Assembly: GCF_004000215.1 (NCBI RefSeq) | Contig: NZ_RBVY01000001.1 | Coordinates: 248,001-312,000, forward strand | Length of the DNA: 64,000 nt | Reading direction: 5' to 3' | From: Nitratireductor alexandrii | GTDB lineage: Bacteria > Pseudomonadota > Alphaproteobacteria > Rhizobiales > Rhizobiaceae | Shown: in pieces, positions 35,747-44,474 of the stretch | How positions within the stretch are numbered: the first letter of the stretch is position 1 | Layout of the letters: every line of letters begins with the position of its first letter | The notes under the pieces: generated by a model | What the model saw: only the letters and a program-made list of their open reading frames with translations | Database searches by the model: none | What the model was told of the DNA's origin: nothing | Translations under genes and position numbers: made by a program

Positions 35747-37183
35747 ATGGCGGAACTGCATCGCAACCTCATCGACGGCGTTTGGGTGGACGGCGAAGGA
35801 GTGGCCAACATCAACCCGTCCGATACGAACGATGTCATCGGCCACTATGCGGGCGCCAACGGCGATCAGGCTGCCGGCGCCATCCACGCCGCGCGGGCAG
35901 CGTTCCCCGCCTGGTCGCGTTCCGGCCTGATGGAGCGTCATGCGATCCTGCGCAAGACGGCCGACGAGATTTTCGCCCGCAAGGACGAACTCGGCCGGCT
36001 GCTGGCCCGCGAGGAAGGGAAAACGCTTCCGGAGGGTGTCGGCGAAACGGTGCGCGCCGGTCAGGTTTTCGAGTTCTTCGCTGGCGAAGCGCTTAGACTG
36101 GCGGGCGAGACCGTGCCGTCGGTCCGGCCCGGCGTCGGGGTGGAGATCACCCGCGAGGCGGTCGGTGTCGTCGGCATCATCACGCCGTGGAATTTTCCGA
36201 TTGCCATCCCAGCCTGGAAGATCGCGCCGGCGCTGTGCTACGGCAACACGGTCGTGTTCAAGCCGGCCGAACTGGTGCCGGGCTGCGCCTGGGCGATCGT
36301 CGACATTCTCCATCGCGCCGGCCTGCCCAAGGGCGTGCTCAATCTTGTCATGGGCAAGGGCTCCGTCGTCGGCCAGGCCATGCTCGACAGCCCCGACGTC
36401 GATGCCATCACCTTTACCGGTTCGGTGGCGACAGGCGCACGTGTGGCGGCCGCCTGCGCAAAACACATGCGCAAGGTGCAGCTCGAGATGGGCGGCAAGA
36501 ACCCGCTGGTCGTGCTCGACGACGCCGATCTGGCGACCGCCGTCGACTGCGCCGTCAACGGTGCCTTCTTTTCCACCGGCCAGCGCTGCACCGCCTCCTC
36601 GCGGCTGGTGGTGACGCAAGGCATTCACGACCGCTTCGTCGAGGCCGCGACCGAAAAGCTGCGCGCGCTGGTGGTCGACAACGCGCTCAAAGAGGGCACG
36701 CAGATCGGCCCGGTGGTCGACGAGAATCAGTTGGCGCAGGACGAGAAGTACATCGCCATCGGTCGCGACGAGGGCGCCAAGCTCGCCTTCGGCGGCGAGC
36801 GCCTCAACCGCGAGACGCCGGGATTTTACCTGCAGCCGGCGCTGTTCACCGAGGCCAGCAACACCATGCGTATCTCGCGCGAGGAGATTTTCGGGCCGGT
36901 GGCCTCGGTCATTCGGGTGAAGGATTACGAGGAAGCGCTGTCGGTTGCCAACGATACGCCCTTTGGGCTTTCCGCAGGCATCTGTACCACCAGCCTGAAG
37001 CACGCCACGCATTTCAAGCGCAATGCAGAGGCCGGCATGGTGATGGTCAATCTGCCGACCGCCGGCGTCGATTTCCACGTGCCGTTCGGCGGACGCAAGG
37101 GCTCCAGCTACGGGCCGCGCGAGCAGGGCCGTTACGCGGCCGAGTTCTACACGACGGTGAAGACCGCCTACACGCTCGCCTGA
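35747..37183 (+). CDS. NAD(P)-dependent aldehyde dehydrogenase, KGSADH-like
   Basis: The 478-aa enzyme has TPWNFPIAIPAWKIAPAL with the oxyanion Asn, LEMGGKNPLVVLDDADL with the general-base Glu, and the catalytic Cys in FFSTGQRCTASSRLV. The C-terminus GGRKGSSYGPREQGRYAAEF is typical of alpha-ketoglutaric semialdehyde dehydrogenases (pentose and hydroxyproline catabolism). In this setting oxidation of an aromatic aldehyde is also possible; I cannot separate the two. It follows the TetR gene after 157 bases, with its own ribosome-site region. Confidence 0.9.
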   Translation: MAELHRNLIDGVWVDGEGVANINPSDTNDVIGHYAGANGDQAAGAIHAARAAFPAWSRSGLMERHAILRKTADEIFARKDELGRLLAREEGKTLPEGVGETVRAGQVFEFFAGEALRLAGETVPSVRPGVGVEITREAVGVVGIITPWNFPIAIPAWKIAPALCYGNTVVFKPAELVPGCAWAIVDILHRAGLPKGVLNLVMGKGSVVGQAMLDSPDVDAITFTGSVATGARVAAACAKHMRKVQLEMGGKNPLVVLDDADLATAVDCAVNGAFFSTGQRCTASSRLVVTQGIHDRFVEAATEKLRALVVDNALKEGTQIGPVVDENQLAQDEKYIAIGRDEGAKLAFGGERLNRETPGFYLQPALFTEASNTMRISREEIFGPVASVIRVKDYEEALSVANDTPFGLSAGICTTSLKHATHFKRNAEAGMVMVNLPTAGVDFHVPFGGRKGSSYGPREQGRYAAEFYTTVKTAYTLA

Positions 37184-37330
37184 GCCGGGCATGCCGGCGG
37201 GCGGGTCGATTGCCGTCGCGTCCGCGCGGCGGATGGCGGTCGCCGGCGGCGTGTCTTCAAACGGGCCGTAGGGGTTGAGTTCGCGCCGGGCGATGGATAT
37301 GTCAGGCCAAACCTGTCAGGCTAGTGTCAT

Positions 37331-38284
37331 ATGGCGCCACGTATTGCAGTTCTTGGATGCGGTTACTGGGGGAGCAACCACATCCGGACTCTCAAGAAGC
37401 TCGGCGTCCTTCATGCCGTCTCGGACGCCAACGGCGCGCGTGCGGAAGGTTTTGCCAGCGAACAGGAATGTCTGGCCATCGCGCCGGACGAGCTCCACCG
37501 GCGCGATGATGTCGACGCGGTGGTTTTGGCGCTGCCGCCGCAATACCATGCCGAGTTCGCCGAACGGCTGGTCACGGCGGGCAAGGACGTACTGGTCGAA
37601 AAGCCGATCGCGCTGACCGTTGCCGACGCCGAGCGCACCGTCGCCGCGGCGCGCGCGCATGGCCGCGTCTTCATGGTCGGCCATGTGCTGCGCTTCCATC
37701 CCGCCTTCGAGACCCTGAAGGCGCTGATCGACAAGGGCGAGCTCGGCGAAGTCAGATATATCCACTCGCATCGGCTCGGCTTGGGCAAGTTCCACACCGA
37801 AAACGACGCGCTGTGGGATCTCGCCCCACACGATTTGTCGATGATCCTGGCCATTACCGGCACCGCGCCGCTGGAAGTGCGCGGAGAAGGGGCCGCGATC
37901 CTCGACAATCTGAGCGATTTTGCGCATCTGCACATGCTTTTTCCCGGTGGCGTGCGCGGCCATCTGTTCACCTCGCGTCTCAATCCCTACCGGGAAAGGC
38001 GGCTGACGGTCGTGGGCACCAAGGCGATGGCGGTGTTCGACGATGTCGAGCCCTGGGAGCGCAAGCTCGCCGTCTACCGCCATGCGGTGTGGCAGGATTC
38101 CGGCCAGTGGGCGTTCACGGCCAACGAGCCGTCTTATGTCGAGGTGCAGCAGGGCATGCCGCTGACCCGCGAACTGGAGCATTTCATCGACTGTCTCGAC
38201 ACGCGCGCCGAACCGCGCACGACCGGCGAGGAAGCGGTCACGGTTCTGAAAATACTGACCGCCGGAACGGTCATTCACGATTAG
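37331..38284 (+). CDS. Gfo/Idh/MocA-family oxidoreductase
   Basis: The 317-aa protein starts with a Rossmann fold, IAVLGCGYWGSNHIRTLKKLG, and has the EKP motif in DVLVEKPIALTVADAE plus HDLSMILAITG in the catalytic domain. Members oxidise or reduce sugar hydroxyls with NAD(P); WlbA-like UDP-sugar 3-dehydrogenases have similar sequences. No other sugar-nucleotide genes are nearby. The ribosome site is poor, and two TGTCAGGC repeats (starting 37299 and 37314, approximately) lie just upstream. Confidence 0.87.
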   Translation: MAPRIAVLGCGYWGSNHIRTLKKLGVLHAVSDANGARAEGFASEQECLAIAPDELHRRDDVDAVVLALPPQYHAEFAERLVTAGKDVLVEKPIALTVADAERTVAAARAHGRVFMVGHVLRFHPAFETLKALIDKGELGEVRYIHSHRLGLGKFHTENDALWDLAPHDLSMILAITGTAPLEVRGEGAAILDNLSDFAHLHMLFPGGVRGHLFTSRLNPYRERRLTVVGTKAMAVFDDVEPWERKLAVYRHAVWQDSGQWAFTANEPSYVEVQQGMPLTRELEHFIDCLDTRAEPRTTGEEAVTVLKILTAGTVIHD

Positions 38285-38323
38285 AGTGGGCGATCGCGCC
38301 GACGCGCTGCGCCGGCTGTTCAC

Positions 38324-39505
38324 TCAGCCATGCGCCGACACGGTGCGCAGGCGCGCCAGGGCGGCTTCGGCCTCGTCCGCGCGGCGCGAGCGTTCGATGA
38401 AGCCGCCGCCATACACCCGCGCTTCATCGCCGGGGTCGGAATAAAGCACGCAGGCCTGTCCTGGCGCCACGCCGGTCTCGCCGTCGAGAAGCTCCACCAC
38501 CGCCGCGCCGTCGCGCCAGTGCAGGACGGCCGGCCCCGGCGGTCGCGTCGAGCGCACGCGGGCGAAGACCTCCATGCCTTCGGCCGGCAGGGTCTCGGGC
38601 GCGCCGTCGCCCAGCCAGTTGAAATCGCGCAGCGTCACCTGGCGGGTTTCGAGCGCCTCGCGCGGTCCCACGATCACGCGTGCGCTCTGTGCGTCGAGCT
38701 CGACGACGTAAAGCGGCTCGCCGGCCGCGATCCCGATGCCGCGACGCTGCCCGATCGTGTAGTTGACGATGCCTTCATGACGGCCGAGCGTGCGCCCGTC
38801 GATATGGACGATGTCGCCTTGCGTGGCCGCTTCAGGCTTCAGCCGGGCGATGATGTCGGCGTAGCGGCCCTGCGGCACGAAGCAGATATCCTGGCTGTCC
38901 TGCTTGCCCGAAACGCTGAGCCCCATCTCCTCGGCCATCGCGCGCACCGCGTTCTTGGCCATGCCGCCGAGCGGAAAGCGCAGATAATCGACCTGCTCCT
39001 GGGTGGTGGCGAACAGGAAATAGCTCTGGTCGCGATCGGCATCGGCCGGGCGGTACAGTGCCCTGTGCGCACCGTTGGCGCGCGAGCGGATATAGTGTCC
39101 AGTGGCGAGCGCGTCGGCGCCGAGCTCGCGCGCGGTCGCCAGAAGGTCGGCGAACTTGACCGTCTGGTTGCAGGCCACGCAGGGAATAGGCGTTTCGCCG
39201 GACAGATAGCTGGCTGCGAAGGGAGCGATCACGGCCTCGCGGAAACGCTTTTCGTAATTGAGCACGTAATGCGGCACGTCGAGCGTTGCCGCCACGCGCC
39301 GCGCGTCCTCGATGTCCCGGCCGGCGCAGCACGACCCGGCCCGGTGCGCGGCCTCGCCATGATCGTAGAGTTGCAGCGTGATTCCGACGACGTCGTAGCC
39401 TTCGCGTTTCAACAGCCCGGCGACGACGGAGGAATCGACGCCGCCCGACATCGCCACGACGACGCGTGTATCTTGCGGGCGGCCCGGAAGGTCGAGACTG
39501 TTCAT
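38324..39505 (-). CDS. mnmA: tRNA-specific 2-thiouridylase MnmA
   Basis: The 393-aa enzyme forms the s2U34 modification of tRNA-Lys, Glu and Gln. It has the PP-loop [20 protein letters not shown], the first catalytic Cys in [12 protein letters not shown] and the second in [16 protein letters not shown], which form the persulfide/disulfide pair. The C-terminal beta-barrel ends near [14 protein letters not shown]. Length matches the family. In many Rhizobiales mnmA lies near sciP and ctrA (from memory). Confidence 0.96.
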   Translation of the reverse strand: MNSLDLPGRPQDTRVVVAMSGGVDSSVVAGLLKREGYDVVGITLQLYDHGEAAHRAGSCCAGRDIEDARRVAATLDVPHYVLNYEKRFREAVIAPFAASYLSGETPIPCVACNQTVKFADLLATARELGADALATGHYIRSRANGAHRALYRPADADRDQSYFLFATTQEQVDYLRFPLGGMAKNAVRAMAEEMGLSVSGKQDSQDICFVPQGRYADIIARLKPEAATQGDIVHIDGRTLGRHEGIVNYTIGQRRGIGIAAGEPLYVVELDAQSARVIVGPREALETRQVTLRDFNWLGDGAPETLPAEGMEVFARVRSTRPPGPAVLHWRDGAAVVELLDGETGVAPGQACVLYSDPGDEARVYGGGFIERSRRADEAEAALARLRTVSAHG

Positions 39506-39689
39506 GATCGATACGGCTCGTCGTTCGAAGTCGCGGCGGTAATGCCAACACCCCTTAGATAGGTCAAGCGGACCGCTATCGCCAGTCGGCGGCGGGGTAG
39601 AGCGGACAATGCTGGTCGCGTCCGCCGAATGGGCCCAAAACGCTCAAGTTTTATCCAGTCTCGTTTCGCAACAGGGCGGTGTGGAACGT

Positions 39690-39704
39690 TTAGCGCTTTT
39701 TTAA
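39690..39704 (+). promoter_or_regulatory. Candidate CtrA box upstream of sciP
   Basis: TTAG-N7-TTAA at 39690-39704 differs by one base from the TTAA-N7-TTAA core of alphaproteobacterial CtrA sites. It ends 57 bases before the sciP ATG. In Caulobacter, sciP is a CtrA target, which supports the call. The 256-base gap between mnmA and sciP holds no other feature that I can support. Confidence 0.6.
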
Positions 39705-39761
39705 AGCTGTGGGTCTAGTCTGGTGAGGATTAGTGTTTGAGTGAGTAGTTCAGAGAGTGCA

Positions 39762-40037
39762 ATGACCGAGCTGGTTAGACCTCGCGTTAAGTACGTTATT
39801 GGGCCAGACGGCAGCCCGCTCACCATTGCCGACCTGCCGCCTTCGAACACGAGGCGCTGGGTGATCCGCCGCAAGGCGGAGGTCGTGGCGGCGGTTCGCG
39901 GTGGTCTGCTCAGCCTCGACGAGGCCTGTCAGCGCTACAAGCTGACCGTCGAGGAGTTCCTGTCCTGGCAGGCGTCGATCGACGAATACGGCCTGGCGGG
40001 CCTGCGTACCACGCGTATCCAGCAATATCGCCACTAG
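39762..40037 (+). CDS. sciP: CtrA inhibitory protein SciP (DUF1153)
   Basis: The 91-aa protein contains the DUF1153 core: YVIGPDGSPLTIADLPP, NTRRWVIRRKAEVVAAVRGG and LSLDEACQRYKLTVEEFLSW, a helix-turn-helix found almost only in Alphaproteobacteria. SciP binds CtrA and blocks transcription from CtrA promoters in Caulobacter. ATG 39762 (MTELVRPR) fits the family length; a GTG at 39741 would add seven residues. Its regulator-target, ctrA, is 1.4 kb downstream. Confidence 0.9.
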   Translation: MTELVRPRVKYVIGPDGSPLTIADLPPSNTRRWVIRRKAEVVAAVRGGLLSLDEACQRYKLTVEEFLSWQASIDEYGLAGLRTTRIQQYRH

Positions 40038-40052
40038 ATTGTCCGGTTGCCG

Positions 40053-40493
40053 TCACCGGTGGCGCACAAGCGCCGCCGCCGTCGCCGTCAACACCACCGA
40101 CGCGGCGAAAAACCAAAGGCCGGGCTGGGCTGCGGCTGCGGCCAGACCGCTGGTCTTGGCGGCGAAAATCACCAGGGCGACCAAAACCACATCCAGCATC
40201 GACCAATTGGACAGGGCTGCCAACCAGCGCGGCACTGACCGGTGCGCGCCGTCGCCGGCATAGGCGGCGACATGCAGCAATCCGAGCTTCAGCGTCGGCA
40301 AGGCGATCGAAAACAGCCCGACAAGCAGGGCCAGCAGCCAGTCGCCCGCGGTCCACAGGCCGAAGACCAGGCCGACGAGAGACGGCTCCTCGGTGAACAC
40401 CAGCAGCCTGTCGACGCGCAGGAGCGGCAGGACGATCCCGAGCGCAAAGCACAAGGTCGCGGCAAAAAGCAGAACGGGCAGCAGATAACGCAT
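40053..40493 (-). CDS. Paraquat-inducible protein A-like membrane protein (PqiA domain)
   Basis: The 146-aa protein has about four membrane helices and the single PqiA-domain pattern: a first helix (LLFAATLCFALGIVLPLLRV), then GLWTAGDWLLALLVGLFSIALPTLKLGLL and LSNWSMLDVVLVALVIFA. Rhizobial stand-alone versions are of unknown function; PqiA proteins act in lipid and envelope transport in E. coli. The start is uncertain: ATG 40493 gives the usual beginning, and ATG 40538 would add 15 residues. It is convergent with sciP (15-base gap). Confidence 0.82.
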   Translation of the reverse strand: MRYLLPVLLFAATLCFALGIVLPLLRVDRLLVFTEEPSLVGLVFGLWTAGDWLLALLVGLFSIALPTLKLGLLHVAAYAGDGAHRSVPRWLAALSNWSMLDVVLVALVIFAAKTSGLAAAAAQPGLWFFAASVVLTATAAALVRHR

Positions 40494-40635
40494 CCCCGCC
40501 CTATAAGCCAGCAATGACGGCAGGGACAGCCGCGCCATGCGGTGAGACCGCACGCGGCGGGTCTGTTGAGCGTAGCATCGGGAAAAAACGTCCGCCCGCC
40601 GGGGAGCGGGAGGCGTGGCGGTTCTGGTGCCAGGA

Positions 40636-41013
40636 TCAGCCGACGATGGCGCGGCGCAGTTCGTTTTCGGCCTCGCGTACGCGTGTGTCGCGCGTCTCGA
40701 GTTGTTCGGCCTTGGCGAGTTCGGCTTCCGCCTCGGCCAGCGCCGCCTCTGCATTGGCCTTTTGCTCGATCAGGTCGAGCCGCGAGTTGTTGAGGTTGTC
40801 CCGGCGCTGACGGGCCGCCTTGGCGAAGGTGGGATAGGCGAAATGCGACGTATCGGTGATGCCGGACTTCTTTTCCTCGTGCAGGATCTGGGCGTCCAAT
40901 TCAGAGGCCATACGGTCGAAATCTGCGATCATCGCATCGATCTGAGCCAATTGCCGGCGGGCTTCACTGACCTTGAACTGTTTCAGTCGCACCAGGTTTC
41001 CACGTGATTTCAT
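40636..41013 (-). CDS. fliJ: FliJ-like flagellar export chaperone, coiled coil
   Basis: The 125-aa protein is almost wholly alpha-helical and charged (VRLKQFKVSEARRQLAQIDAMIADFDRMASEL and later heptad-rich LIEQKANAEAALAEAEAELAKAEQLE). The segment SHFAYPTFAKAARQRRDNL is typical of the FliJ-like proteins that sit beside ctrA in Rhizobiales. FliJ promotes export of flagellar components through the FliHI ATPase. ATG 41013 has GGAG upstream. It is divergent from ctrA and could share its CtrA boxes. Confidence 0.72.
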   Translation of the reverse strand: MKSRGNLVRLKQFKVSEARRQLAQIDAMIADFDRMASELDAQILHEEKKSGITDTSHFAYPTFAKAARQRRDNLNNSRLDLIEQKANAEAALAEAEAELAKAEQLETRDTRVREAENELRRAIVG

Positions 41014-41445
41014 AACCCACACTCCACACTACGCTACTCACGATCGCGCGCATCGAACTCGTCGCGCGTCCCCCCGGTCGCGGCCGCCACCACAGATATC
41101 CTCAACTTTCTCTGTCGCGGTAACCATTCGTTTACGGGCACCGTTAATCATAGTGGGGAGGGCTTAAGGCCGGGTAAAGAAACCTGGTTCGCCGGAGACG
41201 AAACCGACAAGCTGAGTCGCCTGAGTCGCTTATGTCGGTTTTCTAAGCCAGAACATTAACGAGTGTGATCGAAGATTCATGTGTGGATTCAAGACGGTGA
41301 CAAAACGTGCTCAACGTTTGGCCTGCGCTTGCCAGACTGAATCAGATTTTGTTAACCATTTGCTGGCAGCCTCCGATTCACGTAATGGCTGCTCCCGGGA
41401 CGGTCGAGCCGCGACGGCGGTCGGGCGGCAGAGAAGGGGAATGAG
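41014..41445 (+). promoter_or_regulatory. ctrA control region: six GANTC sites and candidate CtrA boxes
   Basis: The 432-base gap between divergent fliJ and ctrA holds no gene. GANTC sites, the target of the CcrM methylase, occur at 41214, 41223, 41274, 41286, 41339 and 41375 (first base), six in 166 bases. Candidate CtrA sites are GTAA-N7-TTTAC (41120-41135), TTAA-N7-TAAA (41164-41178) and TTAACCAT (41352-41359). In Caulobacter the ctrA P1 promoter is methylation-sensitive and P2 is CtrA-activated, so this is the expected kind of region, but with more GANTC sites than the single one known there. Confidence 0.8.
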
Positions 41446-42141
41446 ATGCGCGTCCTTTTGATCGAAGATGATGGTGCCACGGCGCAGAGCATCGAGTTGA
41501 TGCTCAAGTCGGAGAGCTTCAACGTCTACACCACCGATCTCGGTGAAGAAGGTGTCGACCTTGGCAAGCTCTACGACTACGACATCATCCTGCTCGACCT
41601 GAATCTTCCGGACATGTCCGGCTACGAGGTCTTGCGCACGCTGCGGCTTTCCAAGGTCAAGACGCCGATCCTCATCCTGTCGGGTCTCGCCGGCATCGAG
41701 GACAAGGTTCGCGGCCTCGGCTTCGGTGCCGACGATTATATGACCAAGCCGTTCCACAAGGACGAGTTGGTGGCACGCATCCACGCCATCGTGCGCCGCT
41801 CGAAGGGCCATGCCCAGTCCGTCATCACCACCGGCGACCTGATCGTCAATCTCGACGCCAAGACGGTGGAGGTCGGCGGCCAGCGCGTGCATCTGACCGG
41901 CAAGGAATATCAGATGCTGGAGCTTCTCTCCCTGCGCAAGGGCACGACGCTCACCAAGGAGATGTTCCTCAACCACCTTTACGGCGGCATGGACGAGCCG
42001 GAACTGAAGATCATCGACGTCTTCATCTGCAAATTGCGCAAGAAGCTCGACGCGGCCTCCGGCGGCCAGAACTTCATCGAGACGGTCTGGGGGCGTGGGT
42101 ATGTGCTGCGCGAACCCGAGGAAGTACGCGCCAGCGCCTGA
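41446..42141 (+). CDS. ctrA: Cell-cycle master response regulator CtrA
   Basis: The 231-aa OmpR-family regulator starts [20 protein letters not shown] and has phospho-acceptor Asp51 ([19 protein letters not shown]), the switch Lys in [13 protein letters not shown], and a winged-helix output domain ([38 protein letters not shown]). It is nearly colinear with Caulobacter and Brucella CtrA. It ends in ...RASA; the C-terminal Ala-Ala degradation tag of Caulobacter CtrA is therefore not exact. Ribosome site AAGGGGA precedes the ATG. A terminator follows at 42169. Confidence 0.97.
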   Translation: MRVLLIEDDGATAQSIELMLKSESFNVYTTDLGEEGVDLGKLYDYDIILLDLNLPDMSGYEVLRTLRLSKVKTPILILSGLAGIEDKVRGLGFGADDYMTKPFHKDELVARIHAIVRRSKGHAQSVITTGDLIVNLDAKTVEVGGQRVHLTGKEYQMLELLSLRKGTTLTKEMFLNHLYGGMDEPELKIIDVFICKLRKKLDAASGGQNFIETVWGRGYVLREPEEVRASA

Positions 42142-42168
42142 CCGGGACGGGCCTCACGATCCGAGACG

Positions 42169-42193
42169 ATGCCCGGCCATGCCGGGCATTTTT
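42169..42193 (+). terminator. Intrinsic terminator of ctrA
   Basis: ATGCCCGGC (42169-42177) pairs perfectly with GCCGGGCAT (42181-42189) around loop CAT, followed by T residues to 42193. It begins 28 bases after the ctrA stop. The 200 bases between ctrA and the next gene hold nothing else that I recognise. Confidence 0.9.
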
Positions 42194-42341
42194 CGTTCCG
42201 TACCGGGTTTCAATTCGTTGCAGGTCTCAGAACGCGACCGGCCCTTTTACGGGAGCGGGACACAGGTCGAGCCGCATGCCCAAAGGTCGGAAATCCCGCC
42301 GACACGGTGCCAACGGCTGCGGACAGGCGGGCGCGGCCGGC

Positions 42342-42710
42342 CTACGCGGCTTCCTGCAATTCGCGAAACCGCTCGACGAGCTGCGCCCGGTTGAACGGCT
42401 TGAACATGTAGCCATTCGCCCCGGCGCGCTTGGCGCGCATGATGGTTCCGATATCGAATTCCAGGATCGAGATCAGGATGCGCACGTTCTTGCCAGCGGG
42501 CAGGGCCTTGACGTCGCGGATGAAGTCGCTGGAGGCCATGTCGGGCAGCACGCAGTCGACGATGATCGTGTCGGGCATTTGCGTGGCGCACATCGCCAGG
42601 GCGTCGGTGCCGTTGGAAGCCTCTACGACCACGGTGTCCTGGCTTCCCAAAATCCGATTGACGACTTTGCGGATAATGCTGGAGTCGTCGATGATCATGC
42701 AGCGCTTCAT
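42342..42710 (-). CDS. Single-domain response regulator between ctrA and chpT
   Basis: The 122-aa receiver-only protein has the acidic pair (MIIDDSSIIRKVV), phospho-acceptor Asp52 (TIIVDCVLPDMASSDFIRDV) and the conserved Lys in GYMFKPFNRAQL. It resembles CheY-type regulators more than DivK or CpdR, whose signature openings are not present. Its place beside chpT and behind a candidate CtrA box suggests a phosphorelay role, perhaps as a ChpT partner or phosphate sink; that is inference. Confidence 0.88.
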   Translation of the reverse strand: MKRCMIIDDSSIIRKVVNRILGSQDTVVVEASNGTDALAMCATQMPDTIIVDCVLPDMASSDFIRDVKALPAGKNVRILISILEFDIGTIMRAKRAGANGYMFKPFNRAQLVERFRELQEAA

Positions 42711-42795
42711 CGTCCCAATCCCTGATTGCGGCCCAAAATGCCGGCATGCCGGCTACCCCGACTGCATCCTAGAACGGGATCGTAAAGGAATTGGC

Positions 42796-42810
42796 CTAAC
42801 CGGGACCTAA
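42796..42810 (-). promoter_or_regulatory. Candidate CtrA box upstream of the response-regulator gene
   Basis: On the minus strand TTAG-N7-TTAG occupies 42810-42796, 85 bases before the response-regulator start. It matches the TTAA-N7-TTAA core at six of eight positions. The spacing to the start is nearly the same as for the box upstream of the coiled-coil gene at 44586. Confidence 0.45.
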
Positions 42811-42854
42811 AATTTGAACCGTCGCCGGGATCGGGTTTGGCCTGGCCTGGCCGG

Positions 42855-43484
42855 TCAGGCGGCCGTCAGGGTCACGTCGTCGGCCGTGGCGCGGATCGAG
42901 ATCGTCATGCCGGCCTCGCGCGCCAGCAGCAAGGTGTAGTAGGGCTGCACGGCATGGGCGTCGATCGGCTCCTCGGGTTTGGTTCCCGAGTGCATCTCAA
43001 GGAATTTCGGCGGCACGCGCACCATCGGCCCGCTCGCCTTGATGGTGAAGCGCGGGTTGGTTTCCAGCTCGGCCAGGTCGACCGCAAGGCGGCCGCCGCG
43101 CGGAATGGCGCCGGCTGCGACCATCAACAGGTTCAACAGCAGCTTGACCTTGTTCTTGGGCAGCAGCGCCCGCGCGCCGTTCCATTCGAGCTCGGGTTTT
43201 TCATTGGCGAAAAACGCCGCCGCTACCGAGGCCGCGTCGCCGGTGTCGATCTGCATGCCTGCCGATCCCGCCGCGCCGAAGGCGATGCGCGCATATTGCA
43301 GCCGTGCCGAGGCGGTTCGGGCGCTCTGGCGGATCAGCGCCATGGCATCTTCGTCTGCGCCGCCTTCGTCGAGGAGTTCCAGGCCGTTATTGATGGCGCC
43401 GACCGGCGAGATGATGTCGTGACAGACGCGGCTGCACAAAAGAGCTGCCAGGTCGGGAGCGGAAAGTGTGAACAGTTCGGACAT
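42855..43484 (-). CDS. chpT: Histidine phosphotransferase ChpT
   Basis: The 209-aa protein has the DHp-like segment LAALLCSRVCHDIISPVGAINNGLELL with phosphorylatable His22, followed by a degenerate ATPase-like domain (LLPKNKVKLLLNLLMVAAGAIPRGG) that lacks nucleotide-binding motifs, exactly the ChpT architecture. ChpT carries phosphate from the hybrid kinase CckA to CtrA and CpdR. The start at 43484 has ribosome site GAGGAG. Co-location with ctrA is typical of Rhizobiales. Confidence 0.93.
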   Translation of the reverse strand: MSELFTLSAPDLAALLCSRVCHDIISPVGAINNGLELLDEGGADEDAMALIRQSARTASARLQYARIAFGAAGSAGMQIDTGDAASVAAAFFANEKPELEWNGARALLPKNKVKLLLNLLMVAAGAIPRGGRLAVDLAELETNPRFTIKASGPMVRVPPKFLEMHSGTKPEEPIDAHAVQPYYTLLLAREAGMTISIRATADDVTLTAA

Positions 43485-43855
43485 TGACCGTTTCTCCTCG
43501 CGCATACGGAACGCCGTGGCTTGCCGCGCCGGTCCCGCCTGAAATAACGCCCGTGTCGGCAAGCGGATGCCCGGCGCGAATCACCGGTTCCATGCCGGTC
43601 CGTTTCGTTACACATGGTCGCGGCCGCTGCAACAAAGGCGGAGGCACGCCGGCGCTGGTTCCGGCCTTTGAAGCGCCATCTTCGTTCGCTTAGTTGCGGC
43701 TTGGAAAACGTTTGGTAACCAGGTTTCGTCAATTATGAGGCTCGCCGAACCGCGATGCTTCGGCCGTTCATGGCCCGGCGCGCCCGCCTGAGCGCCGCCG
43801 TCCGGCGCCAGTCGGCGCCAACCCTCGTTCACGCCGCTCCGCAAGGGAGACCGAT
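43485..43855. other. Intergenic region between divergent chpT and eipA
   Basis: This 371-base stretch has no convincing gene. It contains one GANTC (GAATC near 43578) and a weak CtrA-like TTAG-N7-TTGG at 43690-43704, 151 bases before eipA. In Brucella, eipA is reported to be a direct CtrA target, so a CtrA site here is expected, but none of good quality is visible. Confidence 0.5.
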
Positions 43856-44446
43856 TTGAGATTTTTGCAAAAGCCCCGGACGACGGTCCGGCAGATATTC
43901 GCCGCGGCATTCGTCGCCATGGCCGCGCTGGTGATGGCGCCGTCTCCGGCCGCTGTCGCGCAGGAGGGGTACACGGCCCAGGAAATCGTCGATTCGGGGC
44001 ATCGTTTCTTCGGCGCGACCTCGGGCGGTCTTGCCGCGGTGATCGAGAAGATCTTTTCCGCCTATGGCACCCCCAATGGCTATATTCTGGGCGAGGAGGG
44101 TTCCGGTGCCCTTGTCGGCGGGCTGACCTATGGCGAAGGCAACCTCTACACCAAGAATGCTGGCGACCACCCGGTGTTCTGGCAGGGACCTTCGATTGGC
44201 TGGGATTTCGGCGGCCAGGGCTCGCGCACCATGATGCTGGTCTACGACCTGCAGACGATCGACGGTCTTTTCCGCCGTTTCGTCGGTGTGGCCGGCTCGG
44301 CCTATGTCGTTGCGGGCGTGGGGTTCAACGTGCTCAAGCATGGCGACATGCTGCTGATCCCTGTGCGCACCGGCGTCGGTGCCCGGCTCGGCGTCAATGT
44401 CGGCTATCTAAAGCTCACCCAGCGTCCGACCTGGAACCCGTTCTGA
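43856..44446 (+). CDS. eipA: Envelope integrity protein EipA (DUF1134)
   Basis: The 196-aa protein has an N-terminal signal segment (RQIFAAAFVAMAALVMAPSPAAVAQ) and the DUF1134 body: GYTAQEIVDSGHRFFGATSGGLAAVIEKIF, GSGALVGGLTYGEGNLYTK and GPSIGWDFGGQGSRTMMLVYDL. EipA is a periplasmic beta-barrel-like protein needed for envelope homeostasis in Brucella and Caulobacter. The start is TTG at 43856, supported by AAGGGAGA 6 bases upstream; no ATG gives a complete signal peptide. Confidence 0.93.
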   Translation: MRFLQKPRTTVRQIFAAAFVAMAALVMAPSPAAVAQEGYTAQEIVDSGHRFFGATSGGLAAVIEKIFSAYGTPNGYILGEEGSGALVGGLTYGEGNLYTKNAGDHPVFWQGPSIGWDFGGQGSRTMMLVYDLQTIDGLFRRFVGVAGSAYVVAGVGFNVLKHGDMLLIPVRTGVGARLGVNVGYLKLTQRPTWNPF

Positions 44447-44474
44447 TCTCTATCGGGCCGGCGGGCTGCGCTCG

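Noticed and set aside
37299-37321. Two TGTCAGGC copies before the Gfo/Idh gene
   Set aside because: Eight-base direct repeats of this kind arise by chance, and there is no third copy or dyad symmetry.
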